Below, in pieces: positions 1 to 7,734 of a stretch of 64,000 nt of DNA (position 1 is the first letter of the stretch; each line of letters starts with the position of its first letter). Position numbers and translations under genes: made by a program. The notes beneath the pieces were generated by a model. The model saw only the letters and a list, made by a program, of their open reading frames with translations, was not told where the DNA came from and searched no databases. Source of the stretch: Pseudomonadota bacterium (lineage in GTDB: Bacteria; Desulfobacterota; Binatia; Binatales; Binataceae); the NCBI GenBank assembly GCA_021324855.1, contig JAJPIG010000013.1, positions 1 to 64,000 on the forward strand, read 5' to 3'.

Positions 1-878
1 ATCAAATCGAGGCCGTAATCGGGCAGGTAGTTCCGCCGCCGCACGCCATTGGGCGCCTCGGCGGGCGAGGGCGGCGGGCCGGCCAAGGGATCAGTTCGGA
101 ATTTCTGCGGAGGTGCTTGGAGCGCAGAACTCTGCGACGCCATCACCCCACCGGGAGCTACGCCTGAAGCCGGAATCGAAGGCGATGATGCATCCGCTAC
201 CAACGGTCCTGGCGCGGAAGCGGTCGAGGCCACTGGGGCGATCGCAGATGGCGCGACGGCGGGAGGAGTGGTGGCCATTGGGGCCGTGGACGTAGTCCCG
301 ACCGGAGTCAGCGTCGAGCTCGAAGGCGTCGTCGGGATGGTCGTCGATGGCGCAACGCCAACCGCCGCCGGTGAGGCAGCCGATGCCGTGGTTGCACCCG
401 GGTTAGTGATCGGACCGCTGCCGCGGTCGAGCGAACCGGAGGCCGCGAGCGGACTTGACGGAGCCGCTTTGGCATCGGAACCCGAAAGGCCGCTGTCGCT
501 CATCGCACCAGGCGCGGTTGCCGGTTTCAGCGGATGCGATATAGGGCTCGCGACGCTGTTGATAGCAACGTCGTAGGTCACAGTCTGACCATCGGAGCGC
601 GTCGCCTTGATTTGCCATTCGCCAGCTTCAGCTCCGACCAGCGTCAGCTCACCGGGCGCCGTGCTGTTAATCACGAGCGCATGTGGATTCTGAAGGACAC
701 GAATCGCAGGGGTGGAAGTCGAATCCAGTCCCTTGATGACATAGGTCTCGCCGGCGCTGATCGAGACCGGCACCTTCGCGTCCGCGCCGTCGTCGGCGCG
801 CGTCGATCGCGAAGCAATAATGATTAAGGATAGTGCTCCGACCAGGAGCCCGATCGCCAGCTTCTTGTTTCCCCTCAT
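1..878 (-). CDS. cpaC: CpaC-like pilus secretin, N-terminal part (cut by window edge)
   Basis: The frame is open from an ATG at 878 to the window edge, giving about 292 visible residues. A signal peptide occupies roughly residues 1-28. Residues 36-108 (AGETYVIKG through TVTYDVAINS) resemble the pilus/secretin N-terminal domain found in CpaC/RcpA, the outer-membrane channel of Tad pili. A long Ser/Thr/Pro/Ala-rich stretch follows (about 109-270), which is unusual because a BON domain and the secretin core normally come next; any secretin core would lie outside the window. A strong Shine-Dalgarno (GAGGGGGAG) precedes the start, and the gene lies 22 bases after cpaB on the same strand. The family call rests on the N-terminal domain and on position, so a different periplasmic pilus protein is possible. 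Confidence 0.68.
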   Translation of the reverse strand, partial: MRGNKKLAIGLLVGALSLIIIASRSTRADDGADAKVPVSISAGETYVIKGLDSTSTPAIRVLQNPHALVINSTAPGELTLVGAEAGEWQIKATRSDGQTVTYDVAINSVASPISHPLKPATAPGAMSDSGLSGSDAKAAPSSPLAASGSLDRGSGPITNPGATTASAASPAAVGVAPSTTIPTTPSSSTLTPVGTTSTAPMATTPPAVAPSAIAPVASTASAPGPLVADASSPSIPASGVAPGGVMASQSSALQAPPQKFRTDPLAGPPPSPAEAPNGVRRRNYLPDYGLDL

Positions 879-900
879 GATCTCCCCCTCACCTATCCCG

Positions 901-2058
901 TTATGGAACCACGATGGTTTTCGGAGCAGGTTTGTACGAACCGGTCGGGAAATCCCTGCTCTCGACGTTGCTCGGGATTGCGCCGCTCAAGCCCGGCAAC
1001 GTTCCCGGAGCGGCCGCAGCGCTTGGCGGCGCCATCGCGGAAGCGCTGCTGTCCGAAATCAGTCCCGCAGACGGACTAGGAGATGTGGGCGGCGCCGCGT
1101 TGAACGGCGGCGGCGGCGCTGGCGGCAAAGCGGGCGGGGCGGACGCTTCCGAACGCGGACGCTGAATCTGCGGAGTCCAGTAGCCGCCGAGGTCCGCGCG
1201 AGATTGCTGCCTGACGAACGAGATGGTCTGCGATTCCTTGCCGTTGCGCAGCACCTCGACTCGTATAGCCGGGACCGGCCGCCGATAGGCCGTCCGCACC
1301 GGCATCGGTAGCGTGGCGGCGCCGGCATTGTCGTTCTGATTTCCGCTGACTGAGCCGATCAAGTCGCTCAGGCTTGCGCCCTTGGTAGCGACGATCTGCT
1401 GATCACTGTACGAGCGCATCACCAGGTGGAGCGTGCCCTCGCGCGATGCAAGCGCTAGCCGTTCCGCCTGTTCGGGGGTGACCAGAAGCGTCACGACTTT
1501 CACGAGTTGCGGTTGATCCTTCGAATGCTCGATCTCCTGAGCGACTGCCAAGACTTCGACGTTCTGGAGTACGATCTTGGAAAATGGTTTTTCATTCGGG
1601 CCGCTGCCCGGAATCGCGACCAGCACGTCGACGTGAGTGCGTGGCAGCACAAACCCCGAGATGTCGCTGACTTCATCCACCGGCACCGACATGGCGCGCA
1701 TCCCGACCGGAATCAACAACGGCATCACGCCGGCAGTGCGCGTCCCGACATAAAGCTTGTCGGCCACCACTGGCTCGTTGGTGACGAAGGAATCCTTGAC
1801 GAAGGTGTTCATCACCGCGGCCGGATCGGTGAAAGCGCCGGGCGGTACGCTGTCGCGCGACCAGCGCGCGAGCTTGACCGAACCCGGATCGATCTTGGTG
1901 CCGAGCGGAAGATCATGCGCGGCGACGACGATCTCAACCGACTTCACCATTGCGCGTTCGACCTCGGCTTCGCGTTTTTTCAGCGCCGAGTAAACGATGA
2001 TCGCGGCGATCATCGCCGCGAGCGCAGCCACCACCACATACAGCGTCGGGCGTCTCAT
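901..2058 (-). CDS. cpaB: Flp pilus assembly protein CpaB (RcpC family)
   Basis: A 385-residue protein with an N-terminal membrane anchor (residues about 5-26). A SAF-type domain follows (about 40-105), with the typical phrase VVAAHDLPLGTKIDPGSVKL, and then the RcpC/CpaB core. The last 100 residues are rich in Pro, Ala and Ser. CpaB works in the periplasm and is thought to help the secretin and pilus assemble. The start is preceded by GGGAGGGAG. It lies between the tadE-like gene (30 bases upstream) and the cpaC-like gene, the common order in Tad loci. Confidence 0.9.
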   Translation of the reverse strand: MRRPTLYVVVAALAAMIAAIIVYSALKKREAEVERAMVKSVEIVVAAHDLPLGTKIDPGSVKLARWSRDSVPPGAFTDPAAVMNTFVKDSFVTNEPVVADKLYVGTRTAGVMPLLIPVGMRAMSVPVDEVSDISGFVLPRTHVDVLVAIPGSGPNEKPFSKIVLQNVEVLAVAQEIEHSKDQPQLVKVVTLLVTPEQAERLALASREGTLHLVMRSYSDQQIVATKGASLSDLIGSVSGNQNDNAGAATLPMPVRTAYRRPVPAIRVEVLRNGKESQTISFVRQQSRADLGGYWTPQIQRPRSEASAPPALPPAPPPPFNAAPPTSPSPSAGLISDSSASAMAPPSAAAAPGTLPGLSGAIPSNVESRDFPTGSYKPAPKTIVVP

Positions 2059-2088
2059 TTTGCTCCCTCCCTGTCCACCACTTCCTCC

Positions 2089-2532
2089 TTAGTCCACCAT
2101 CGCACTCTGGGTGCTGGTTATCATCGTGCTGAAGTTAATCCCGAAGAACGGATTCGGCAGCAGCACCAATTTCTGCTTGACCGGATTCAGGGTAACGGTA
2201 ACGGTCACGGTCCCGTAGACCGGGCGCGTCGCGTCCGGGTTGATGGTGATATTCAGGATCGTATTGTCTGAATTGGCGATGGTGGGCGAAGCCACCCCGC
2301 GCATCCAGGAAATAACGGTGGCGTTGTTCAGGGTCGGATTGATCGACGCATAACGCGCGCCCTGGTAAGCGAGCTGTCCGACGGCGAGTGCGGCCTGTCC
2401 GAGCAGCGCGAACTGGATGCCGAGGAATAGAACCAGCAGTGCGACGACCGCGGTCAGCGCGAATTCGACCATCGCCTGGCCGCGCCCACGAAATCCGCGT
2501 TTGGTGATACGGCTGCGACTCATCGAGTTCAC
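2089..2532 (-). CDS. TadE-like pseudopilin
   Basis: A 147-residue protein of TadE type. A short basic N-terminus ends in GRGQAMVEFAL, a prepilin-peptidase-like site followed by one hydrophobic helix (about 22-45) and a Gly/Ala/Gln-rich segment. The rest is a small periplasmic beta-rich domain. TadE/TadF pseudopilins are processed by the same peptidase as Flp pilin and are needed for pilus formation. It follows the first-listed Flp pilin gene by 28 bases and precedes cpaB. The N-terminus is recognisable, but TadE cannot be told from TadF or TadG-like proteins with certainty. Confidence 0.82.
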   Translation of the reverse strand: MNSMSRSRITKRGFRGRGQAMVEFALTAVVALLVLFLGIQFALLGQAALAVGQLAYQGARYASINPTLNNATVISWMRGVASPTIANSDNTILNITINPDATRPVYGTVTVTVTLNPVKQKLVLLPNPFFGINFSTMITSTQSAMVD

Positions 2533-2560
2533 TCCGGCGATCGGGTTGAATCGTTTACGG

Positions 2561-2734
2561 CTACAGGTCTCCCGCTATTGCAGTCACGTCGGCACTGATT
2601 GAAGTGCCGAAGCTCTGATAAGCGACGACCGCAGCGATGGCGATCGTCACCAATACCATCACGTACTCAGTCATCGTTTGCCCCCGCCGAAACCCGTGGA
2701 GGCGAACGAAATTTTTTATGACCCATCCAAACAT
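2561..2734 (-). CDS. flp: Flp-family pilin, copy 1 (57 aa)
   Basis: A 57-residue prepilin starting with ATG at 2734, eight bases after GGAGAG. It reads MFGWVIKNFVRLHGFRRG then QTMTEYVMVLVTIAIAA, with the Flp cleavage site after the Gly at 18 and the conserved Glu-Tyr five residues on. A single hydrophobic helix and a short tail ending IAGDL follow. This is the most divergent of three tandem pilin genes here and lies nearest the assembly genes. Flp pilin is the major subunit of adhesive Tad pili; which copy is the major subunit cannot be told from sequence. Confidence 0.88.
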   Translation of the reverse strand: MFGWVIKNFVRLHGFRRGQTMTEYVMVLVTIAIAAVVAYQSFGTSISADVTAIAGDL

Positions 2735-2839
2735 AGGCGCTCTCCAGAGGCGTCGTCAGTCATGGCCAGTAAGCTTCTCCCCGCAGGCAACAGGATCGAA
2801 CCAAGCGGCGGCTCCGTCCAACGTCCGTGACGGAAAGTT

Positions 2840-2970
2840 CCGCAACCCTTCAAAGAGAGTACCCCTTTCAGGCGGACTCTCAAGATCGAAACTGGAAAAA
2901 AAACGGCGAAGCGAACATGTTATCGCCGTCCAAACCGTCCTATCCATCGCTATGCTACCCGTTACCAGGG
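2840..2970. repeat. Inter-pilin spacer repeat, copy A
   Basis: This stretch between pilin copies 2 and 1 aligns base by base with 3271-3396 between copies 3 and 2. In minus-strand order both hold an intrinsic terminator, then a GAGAGT...ACTCTC hairpin around a conserved GAAAGGGGT, then the motif GGTTGCGGAA. The repeat implies that a pilin gene was duplicated together with its downstream spacer. Confidence 0.8.
2896..2929 (-). terminator. Intrinsic terminator downstream of flp copy 2
   Basis: On the minus strand, ACGGCGA pairs with TCGCCGT (7 bp, loop of 13) followed by eight T. It lies just after pilin copy 2 and would partly end its message before pilin copy 1. This is a common way to make pilin far more abundant than assembly proteins. 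Confidence 0.7.
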
Positions 2971-2978
2971 ACCGGCGC

Positions 2979-3149
2979 CTACAGATCGGCCGCGACGTTG
3001 GTCGCGAGCGTGCTGATGCTTGTGCCGAGACCCTCGTAGGCCAAGTAAGCTGCCACGGCGATAGTAGCGAGAATCAGGGCATATTCCGTCATGGTCTGGC
3101 CCTTGCTCTCACTAACCCGCACATACAGACGCATTGCGAGTTCGCTCAT
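2979..3149 (-). CDS. flp: Flp-family pilin, copy 2 (56 aa)
   Basis: A 56-residue prepilin, MSELAMRLYVRVSESKG followed by QTMTEYALILATIAVAAY. The Gly-Gln cleavage site, Glu-Tyr motif and a single helix are all present, and the tail ends NVAADL. The start chosen is the ATG at 3149, directly after GGAGGAAAGGAA. An in-frame ATG at 3167 (MFGGKE...) is also preceded by a GGAGAG-type site and matches the start of copy 1, so a six-residue longer form is possible. It differs from copy 3 at only four of 56 positions (4, 5, 6 and 39), which indicates recent duplication or gene conversion. Confidence 0.92.
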   Translation of the reverse strand: MSELAMRLYVRVSESKGQTMTEYALILATIAVAAYLAYEGLGTSISTLATNVAADL

Positions 3150-3270
3150 TTCCTTTCCTCCAAACATAGGCTCTCCTGAGGCGTCGCCAATCACAGCACA
3201 GACACTTTTCACCCTACTAATGATTAGGATCAAAGTTTGCCGGTTCTCTCCGCCGTATTGGGAGTGAATT

Positions 3271-3396
3271 CCGCAACCTCCAGAGAGCACCCCTTTCGGG
3301 CCGACTCTCAAAATCCAAACCGGCCAAAAAACGGCAAACAGGACAGATTATTGCCGTCCAACCCGGGCTATCCGTCGCGATGCTGCCGACCTCAGG
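3271..3396. repeat. Inter-pilin spacer repeat, copy B
   Basis: Second copy of the spacer described for 2840-2970, with the same order of terminator, GAGAG...CTCTC hairpin and GGTTGCGGAA. It fills much of the 310-base gap between pilin copies 3 and 2 (3150-3459). No coding sequence was seen in that gap. Confidence 0.8.
3326..3357 (-). terminator. Intrinsic terminator downstream of flp copy 3
   Basis: On the minus strand, ACGGCAA pairs with TTGCCGT (7 bp, loop of 13) and is followed by six T. It matches the terminator after pilin copy 2 in position and sequence and would allow pilin copy 3 to be expressed at the highest level. Confidence 0.7.
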
Positions 3397-3459
3397 AACC
3401 CGAGCGGCCAGTGGGTGCGTGGCGGCGGAACCCATGCCCCGCCGCCGGACACCGGACGC

Positions 3460-3630
3460 TTATAGGTCGGCCGCGACGTTGGTCGCGAGCGTACTGATGC
3501 TCGTGCCGAGACCCTTGTAGGCCAGGTAAGCTGCCACGGCGATAGTGGCGAGAATCAGGGCATATTCCGTCATGGTCTGGCCCTTGCTCTCACTAACCCG
3601 CACATACAGACGTGTTACGAACTCGCTCAT
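3460..3630 (-). CDS. flp: Flp-family pilin, copy 3 (56 aa)
   Basis: A 56-residue prepilin almost identical to copy 2, starting MSEFVTRLYVRV with the same KG/QTMTEYALI processing region. Lys replaces Glu at position 39. The ATG at 3630 follows GGAGGAAGGGAA. As the first gene of the minus-strand pilus locus, ending in its own terminator, it is the best candidate for the major pilin. The role follows from the family and the position. Confidence 0.92.
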   Translation of the reverse strand: MSEFVTRLYVRVSESKGQTMTEYALILATIAVAAYLAYKGLGTSISTLATNVAADL

Positions 3631-4031
3631 TTCCCTTCCTCCATCATTGGTTGTCTTTTCCGACCGCAACAGAGTTTGGATGGGTGGTATCACAACCATT
3701 CCAGATATTCTGTGCCAATCGGTCAGCGTTTAGCTTAGTTGGGTTTTAACGCACAATCCATGCCACAAGTGTTCAGTCCGAAAAGCCGTCCGAATTTCAG
3801 ATCAGCTAGGGATTTCATGTCTCAGCTGTCCCAGCCTTGGGACAACTCCGCTTCATGCGGAGAAAAATTATGTGCAAAATCATAAAATTTATAATGTAAA
3901 CAATTTTTTACATATCATATCAAAATATTGATAAATTTATCAATATTTGAGTGCTGTTGAAAACACTGGAGAAGGGCTATCCGACGGTCAGTATTGTCGG
4001 CGATCATCCGCTGTCATAATCTGAGTCGGCT
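3631..4031. promoter_or_regulatory. AT-rich divergent intergenic island with four dyads
   Basis: This 400-base gap holds no credible gene and is the only strongly AT-rich stretch in the window. Visible inverted repeats are TGTCCCA/TGGGACA (3827-3844, loop 4), CTCCGC/GCGGAG (3846-3862, loop 5), ATGTAAA/TTTACAT (3894-3913, loop 6) and a perfect 26-base palindrome at 3923-3948 with no loop. It separates the minus-strand pilus locus from a plus-strand membrane-protein gene and so should hold the pilus promoter. The proteins binding these sites are unknown. Confidence 0.55.
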
Positions 4032-6254
4032 TTGTCAGGGCGAGGCGAACCAGCGTCAATCCGGCATCCGATCGATCGCTACGGAGTCCTCGCTTTTTCG
4101 ATCTATTTGGCTTTCGCCATCATCACCCTCGGCCGCGCACTGATTGGGCACTTCCGCGAGGTTTACATTGGACAGGGCAGTGACCCGACAGCTTTCATCT
4201 GGGCGATAGCGTGGTGGCCGCACGCGCTCATCCACGGACAGAATCCATTTTTAACGAAATTGGTCTGGGCCCCCGATGGTCTGAATCTCGCCTGGATGAC
4301 CGCATTACCATTGCCCAGCCTTGTCGCTGCGCCGGTCACGTGGATCGCCGGGCCGCTCGCTGCCTTCAATCTGATCAGCTTGCTTGCCTCGCCGCTTGCC
4401 GGATGGGCCGCGTTCCTGCTCTGCAGGCGCATCAGCGGTAGCTGGTGGTCTGCGCTAATCGGGGGTTACGTGTTCGGGTTCTCGGCCTACATGCTCGGCG
4501 CGAACCTGGGCCGACCGCATTTGAGCCTGGTTTTTCCACTGCCGCTGGGCGTGCTGCTCTTTCTGCGCGCGATGAACGGCGAAGTCTCACGATGGAAGTT
4601 CGTCATTGCCGCGACCGCCATCTTGATCGCCGAGTTCCTGATATCCATCGAAATCTTCGCAACAATGACCGCGGTCGGCGCAATGGCGTTATTTCTCGCA
4701 TGGTCGTTCACGCCGCCGGATACCCGGCGGAAAGTGTTGAGCCTGATTCTTCCAGTCGTCTGCGCCTACGCGTTCGCGATGCTCCTGTTGAGCCCCTATC
4801 TCTACTACCTGTTTGCTCTTCCATGGCAGCACGGGCCGATCTGGTCCGCCGAAGCGTATTCTTGCGATCTGCTCAACTTTTTGGTCCCTGCGCCGACCAG
4901 CGAGCTTGGAACTGTCCCTTTTATCGCCCGGATAGCCGCTCCATTTTGCAAATACGGTCCGGGAGAAGTCGGCGGTTACCTGGGATTACCATCGATCATC
5001 ATCTTCGCAATTTATGCGTGGCATCGTTGGCGCGAGCCGGTCGGCAAGCTGCTGGTCGATTTGTGCATCCTGATGGCGGTGATCGCTTTGGGTCCGCTGC
5101 TTCATATAGGTGGCGTGGTTTATTGCGGAGGTCCGTTCAAAGCTTTTCGGTTTTTCCCGCTGCTCGATAAAGCACTCCCGGCCCGGTTCATGGTTTATGT
5201 GTTTCTGCTGCTGGCAATAATCACCTCAATATGGTTCGCGACCAACCGCCTCGGCGCTGCGATGAATATCGCCATCGCGGCATCGCTGGTCGCGGTCACA
5301 GTGCCCAATCTCTCCGCAAGTTTCTGGACTACGGCGGACGATACGCCGGTGTTTTTCAAGTCTGGAATCTCCGCCCGGTATTTCGCTCCGGATGAGAACG
5401 TATTGGTGCTGCCGTTCGGCATCCGCGGTAACAGCATGCTCTGGCAGGCGGAGAGCGGAATGAATTTTCGCATGGTCGGCGGCTGGACGGCCTTCGCGCC
5501 GCCCAATTTTGAGCAGTGGCCCATCTACGATGCTTTCCTTAATCCAACCTATGTGCCGGACGCCCCCGCGCAGCTTGGCGCCTTCATGGCGCATCACGCG
5601 ACGCACGCGGTGGCGATCGCGAACCAGGATCCCGACGCCGACGACTGGATCAAACTGCTCGTATCGATGCATGCCACGAACCAGAAGGTCGGCGGAGTAA
5701 CCATCTGCCGCCTCGACCAGGCAGCGCTGTTTCCATACTCGAAGCTGACGGCGGCTCAGATGAGAGCCAGAGCTGCCTCAGCCTTATTTGATCGTTTGGT
5801 ACTGGCCGCGGCGCACTGGACGTCGGCGGGAAACAATCCTTCCGACCTTAATCCGGTGATTGCGGAGCAACGCGGGATGCTGCCGCGCGCCTGGCGGATT
5901 GGAAATGAAACCCAGGCGCGCTTCGTAGTCGCCAAGAGCCTCGTCGATGCGGGGGGCAAGTACTGCTGCGGAGTATGGCTCGGGCAAGTAGCCAACGGAG
6001 ACCTGGCAGTGGGACTTTATTCCTCCTACGGCGCCGTCGAACCGCTGATCAATCGCTGTCGGGAGCTTGCCGAAAAAATCTTTTTTCCGTATCCAGACGA
6101 GCTCTTGACGTCCCCCGCTTCGATCCCTCCCGAAACGCGGGGACTGATGCTGATGGAGTTCGCGCGCAACCGCATCGCGACGGTTGCCGCGCGATGCGCA
6201 GGTCCCGCAACTCCAGAGCACGTTCAGCCGACTAGATCAGCAGATCGATCGTAA
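4032..6254 (+). CDS. Large polytopic membrane protein, GT-C-like
   Basis: A 740-residue protein with many hydrophobic helices in the first ~440 residues, beginning with GVLAFSIYLAFAIITLG, and a soluble C-terminal part. The early luminal stretch GSDPTAFIWAIAWW followed by HGQNPFLTKLVWAPDG resembles GT-C-type membrane glycosyltransferase-like proteins with unknown substrate. The frame opens after a TAA at 4017, and TTG at 4032 is the only plausible start; the ribosome-binding site is weak. Its 3' end overlaps frdD on the other strand by 23 bases. The enzymatic role is inferred from overall architecture only. Confidence 0.7.
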   Translation: MSGRGEPASIRHPIDRYGVLAFSIYLAFAIITLGRALIGHFREVYIGQGSDPTAFIWAIAWWPHALIHGQNPFLTKLVWAPDGLNLAWMTALPLPSLVAAPVTWIAGPLAAFNLISLLASPLAGWAAFLLCRRISGSWWSALIGGYVFGFSAYMLGANLGRPHLSLVFPLPLGVLLFLRAMNGEVSRWKFVIAATAILIAEFLISIEIFATMTAVGAMALFLAWSFTPPDTRRKVLSLILPVVCAYAFAMLLLSPYLYYLFALPWQHGPIWSAEAYSCDLLNFLVPAPTSELGTVPFIARIAAPFCKYGPGEVGGYLGLPSIIIFAIYAWHRWREPVGKLLVDLCILMAVIALGPLLHIGGVVYCGGPFKAFRFFPLLDKALPARFMVYVFLLLAIITSIWFATNRLGAAMNIAIAASLVAVTVPNLSASFWTTADDTPVFFKSGISARYFAPDENVLVLPFGIRGNSMLWQAESGMNFRMVGGWTAFAPPNFEQWPIYDAFLNPTYVPDAPAQLGAFMAHHATHAVAIANQDPDADDWIKLLVSMHATNQKVGGVTICRLDQAALFPYSKLTAAQMRARAASALFDRLVLAAAHWTSAGNNPSDLNPVIAEQRGMLPRAWRIGNETQARFVVAKSLVDAGGKYCCGVWLGQVANGDLAVGLYSSYGAVEPLINRCRELAEKIFFPYPDELLTSPASIPPETRGLMLMEFARNRIATVAARCAGPATPEHVQPTRSADRS

Positions 6255-6576
6255 CCGCGACCCCGACCAGCGCCGCTCCGTAAGCGAGCACACCGAGCAG
6301 CGTATCGAGATGCTTCAGCCGCAGCATGTCCGAAAGCGTGAAGCGCAGACGATGAGCGGCGTGCAGAAGACCGAGCGCGCAAAAGCCGAACAGGTAGAGA
6401 CGGGTCAGCGGATGGTTCACCAACGCGAGCATCCCGGTGTGCGTCGGCGCGGCGATTAATCCAAGCGGAATCAGAATGCCGAAGAGCAGGATATGGATCG
6501 GAAAGAAAAACGCGACCATGAATCCGCCCGCTCCAAACAGCGACCACGGTAGCGATTCAGCCGACCGCCTGGCCAT
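6232..6576 (-). CDS. frdD: Fumarate reductase membrane anchor subunit FrdD
   Basis: A 114-residue protein with three predicted helices, the size and pattern of FrdD, starting MARRSAESLPWSLFGAGG. With FrdC it anchors the fumarate reductase catalytic dimer and forms the quinone site. The start at 6576 was chosen because it overlaps the frdC stop in a TGATG arrangement; a longer 17-residue extension would overlap frdC. Its 3' end overlaps the convergent membrane-protein gene by 23 bases. Confidence 0.88.
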   Translation of the reverse strand: MARRSAESLPWSLFGAGGFMVAFFFPIHILLFGILIPLGLIAAPTHTGMLALVNHPLTRLYLFGFCALGLLHAAHRLRFTLSDMLRLKHLDTLLGVLAYGAALVGVAVTIDLLI

Positions 6577-6983
6577 CAGAACACCCCCAATGCGAAGCAG
6601 GCGACGACTACCGATGCCACCGCCCATACGACGTACATCGGCGCGCCGGTCATCACTGCCGACGTGCGCTTGCCGCCAATCCGCGGCAGCATTGCCTGTG
6701 GCACCAGCCGGAACCAGCTTAGCGTGTGAAACAGTATGAAAATAAACGAGACGATATTGACGATGATCAACAGCGGCTGGGCCATCCAGGCCTGAAAGGC
6801 TGCGTACGCCTGCGGCCCCTCAAGAATCGACGCGATCTGTATCAGCGTCACGACCACCCACCATGCCACGAACGCGCTCGACAGTTCGCGCAGGATGAAC
6901 CAAGTGTAGTTCCATCGCTGGAGCCACCAAAGGAGCGGCATCCGGCGCTCGTAGGGTCTGTACCGCGGCACCGCGCTGGGCAT
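6576..6983 (-). CDS. frdC: Fumarate reductase membrane anchor subunit FrdC
   Basis: A 135-residue, three-helix protein starting MPSAVPRYRPYERRMPLLWW. It includes the E. coli-like segment TWFILRELSSAFVAWW and the segment HTLSWFRLVPQAM. Separate FrdC and FrdD subunits point to the quinol:fumarate reductase type found in E. coli, whose anchors carry no haem. It lies three bases after frdB. Confidence 0.9.
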   Translation of the reverse strand: MPSAVPRYRPYERRMPLLWWLQRWNYTWFILRELSSAFVAWWVVVTLIQIASILEGPQAYAAFQAWMAQPLLIIVNIVSFIFILFHTLSWFRLVPQAMLPRIGGKRTSAVMTGAPMYVVWAVASVVVACFALGVF

Positions 6984-6986
6984 CGC

Positions 6987-7730
6987 TTACTTCCCTCCCC
7001 CGGGCATCAGCAGGTTTTTGAACCAGGCCTTGGTCGCTGAGATTTTGTACTCCTGGATCGCCAGCGACGGATCGACGTGCTTGGGGCAAACCACCGAGCA
7101 CTCACCAATCACCGTGCAGTCCCATACGCCGTCGTGCTGCGCCATCACATCCAGGCGTTGTTCGGCGCCCTGGTCGCGCGAATCGAGGTTGTAGCGCAGT
7201 GACAGGGCGGACGCCGCCGGTCCGATGAAATGCGGATCGAGTCCGTACACCGGGCAGGCCGAATAGCAGAGCACGCAGTTGATGCAGAGGCTGTACTGCT
7301 TGTACTCCGCAAGCTGTTCGGGGGTCTGAATAAATTCGCGGCTCGGCTCCGGCGCGCCCGGCTGCCGGATAATCCACGGCTTGACGCGCTCCAGCTTCTC
7401 CATGAAATCCGAGAGGTCGACGACCAGGTCGCGCATCACCGGAAAATGGCGCAGCGGTTCGACCCGAATCGGGCCCGGTAAATAGTCAGCCAGCAGGGTC
7501 TCGCAGGTCAGCCGCTCGTGGCCGTTCACCACCATCCCGCAACTGCCGCAGATTCCCATCCGGCAGGACCAGCGGAAAGTCACCGTGCCGTCGAGTTGAT
7601 CCTTGATGTAATTGAGCGCATCGAGGACCATCCAGTTCTCGATCAGCGGCACCTCGTAGCGATCGAAACGCGGCTCGCCGTCCTGCTCCGGCGAGTAGCG
7701 CGCGACCTCCAGCGTGATCTTGTCGGCCAT
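6987..7730 (-). CDS. frdB: Fumarate reductase iron-sulfur subunit FrdB
   Basis: A 247-residue protein that relays electrons from the quinone site to FrdA. The plant-type [2Fe-2S] motif [10 protein letters not shown] is at about 60-70 with a later Cys in HERLTC. Ferredoxin-like motifs [12 protein letters not shown] and [12 protein letters not shown] bind the other two clusters. The start [12 protein letters not shown] at 7730 follows AGGAG; upstream in-frame residues are low-complexity and unlikely. It starts four bases after frdA ends. Confidence 0.95.
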   Translation of the reverse strand: MADKITLEVARYSPEQDGEPRFDRYEVPLIENWMVLDALNYIKDQLDGTVTFRWSCRMGICGSCGMVVNGHERLTCETLLADYLPGPIRVEPLRHFPVMRDLVVDLSDFMEKLERVKPWIIRQPGAPEPSREFIQTPEQLAEYKQYSLCINCVLCYSACPVYGLDPHFIGPAASALSLRYNLDSRDQGAEQRLDVMAQHDGVWDCTVIGECSVVCPKHVDPSLAIQEYKISATKAWFKNLLMPGGGK

Positions 7731-7734
7731 GCTC

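Noticed and set aside
3650-3735. Sigma-54 promoter upstream of the pilin genes
   Set aside because: The minus strand has TTGGCACAG but lacks the TTGC -12 element at the required spacing.
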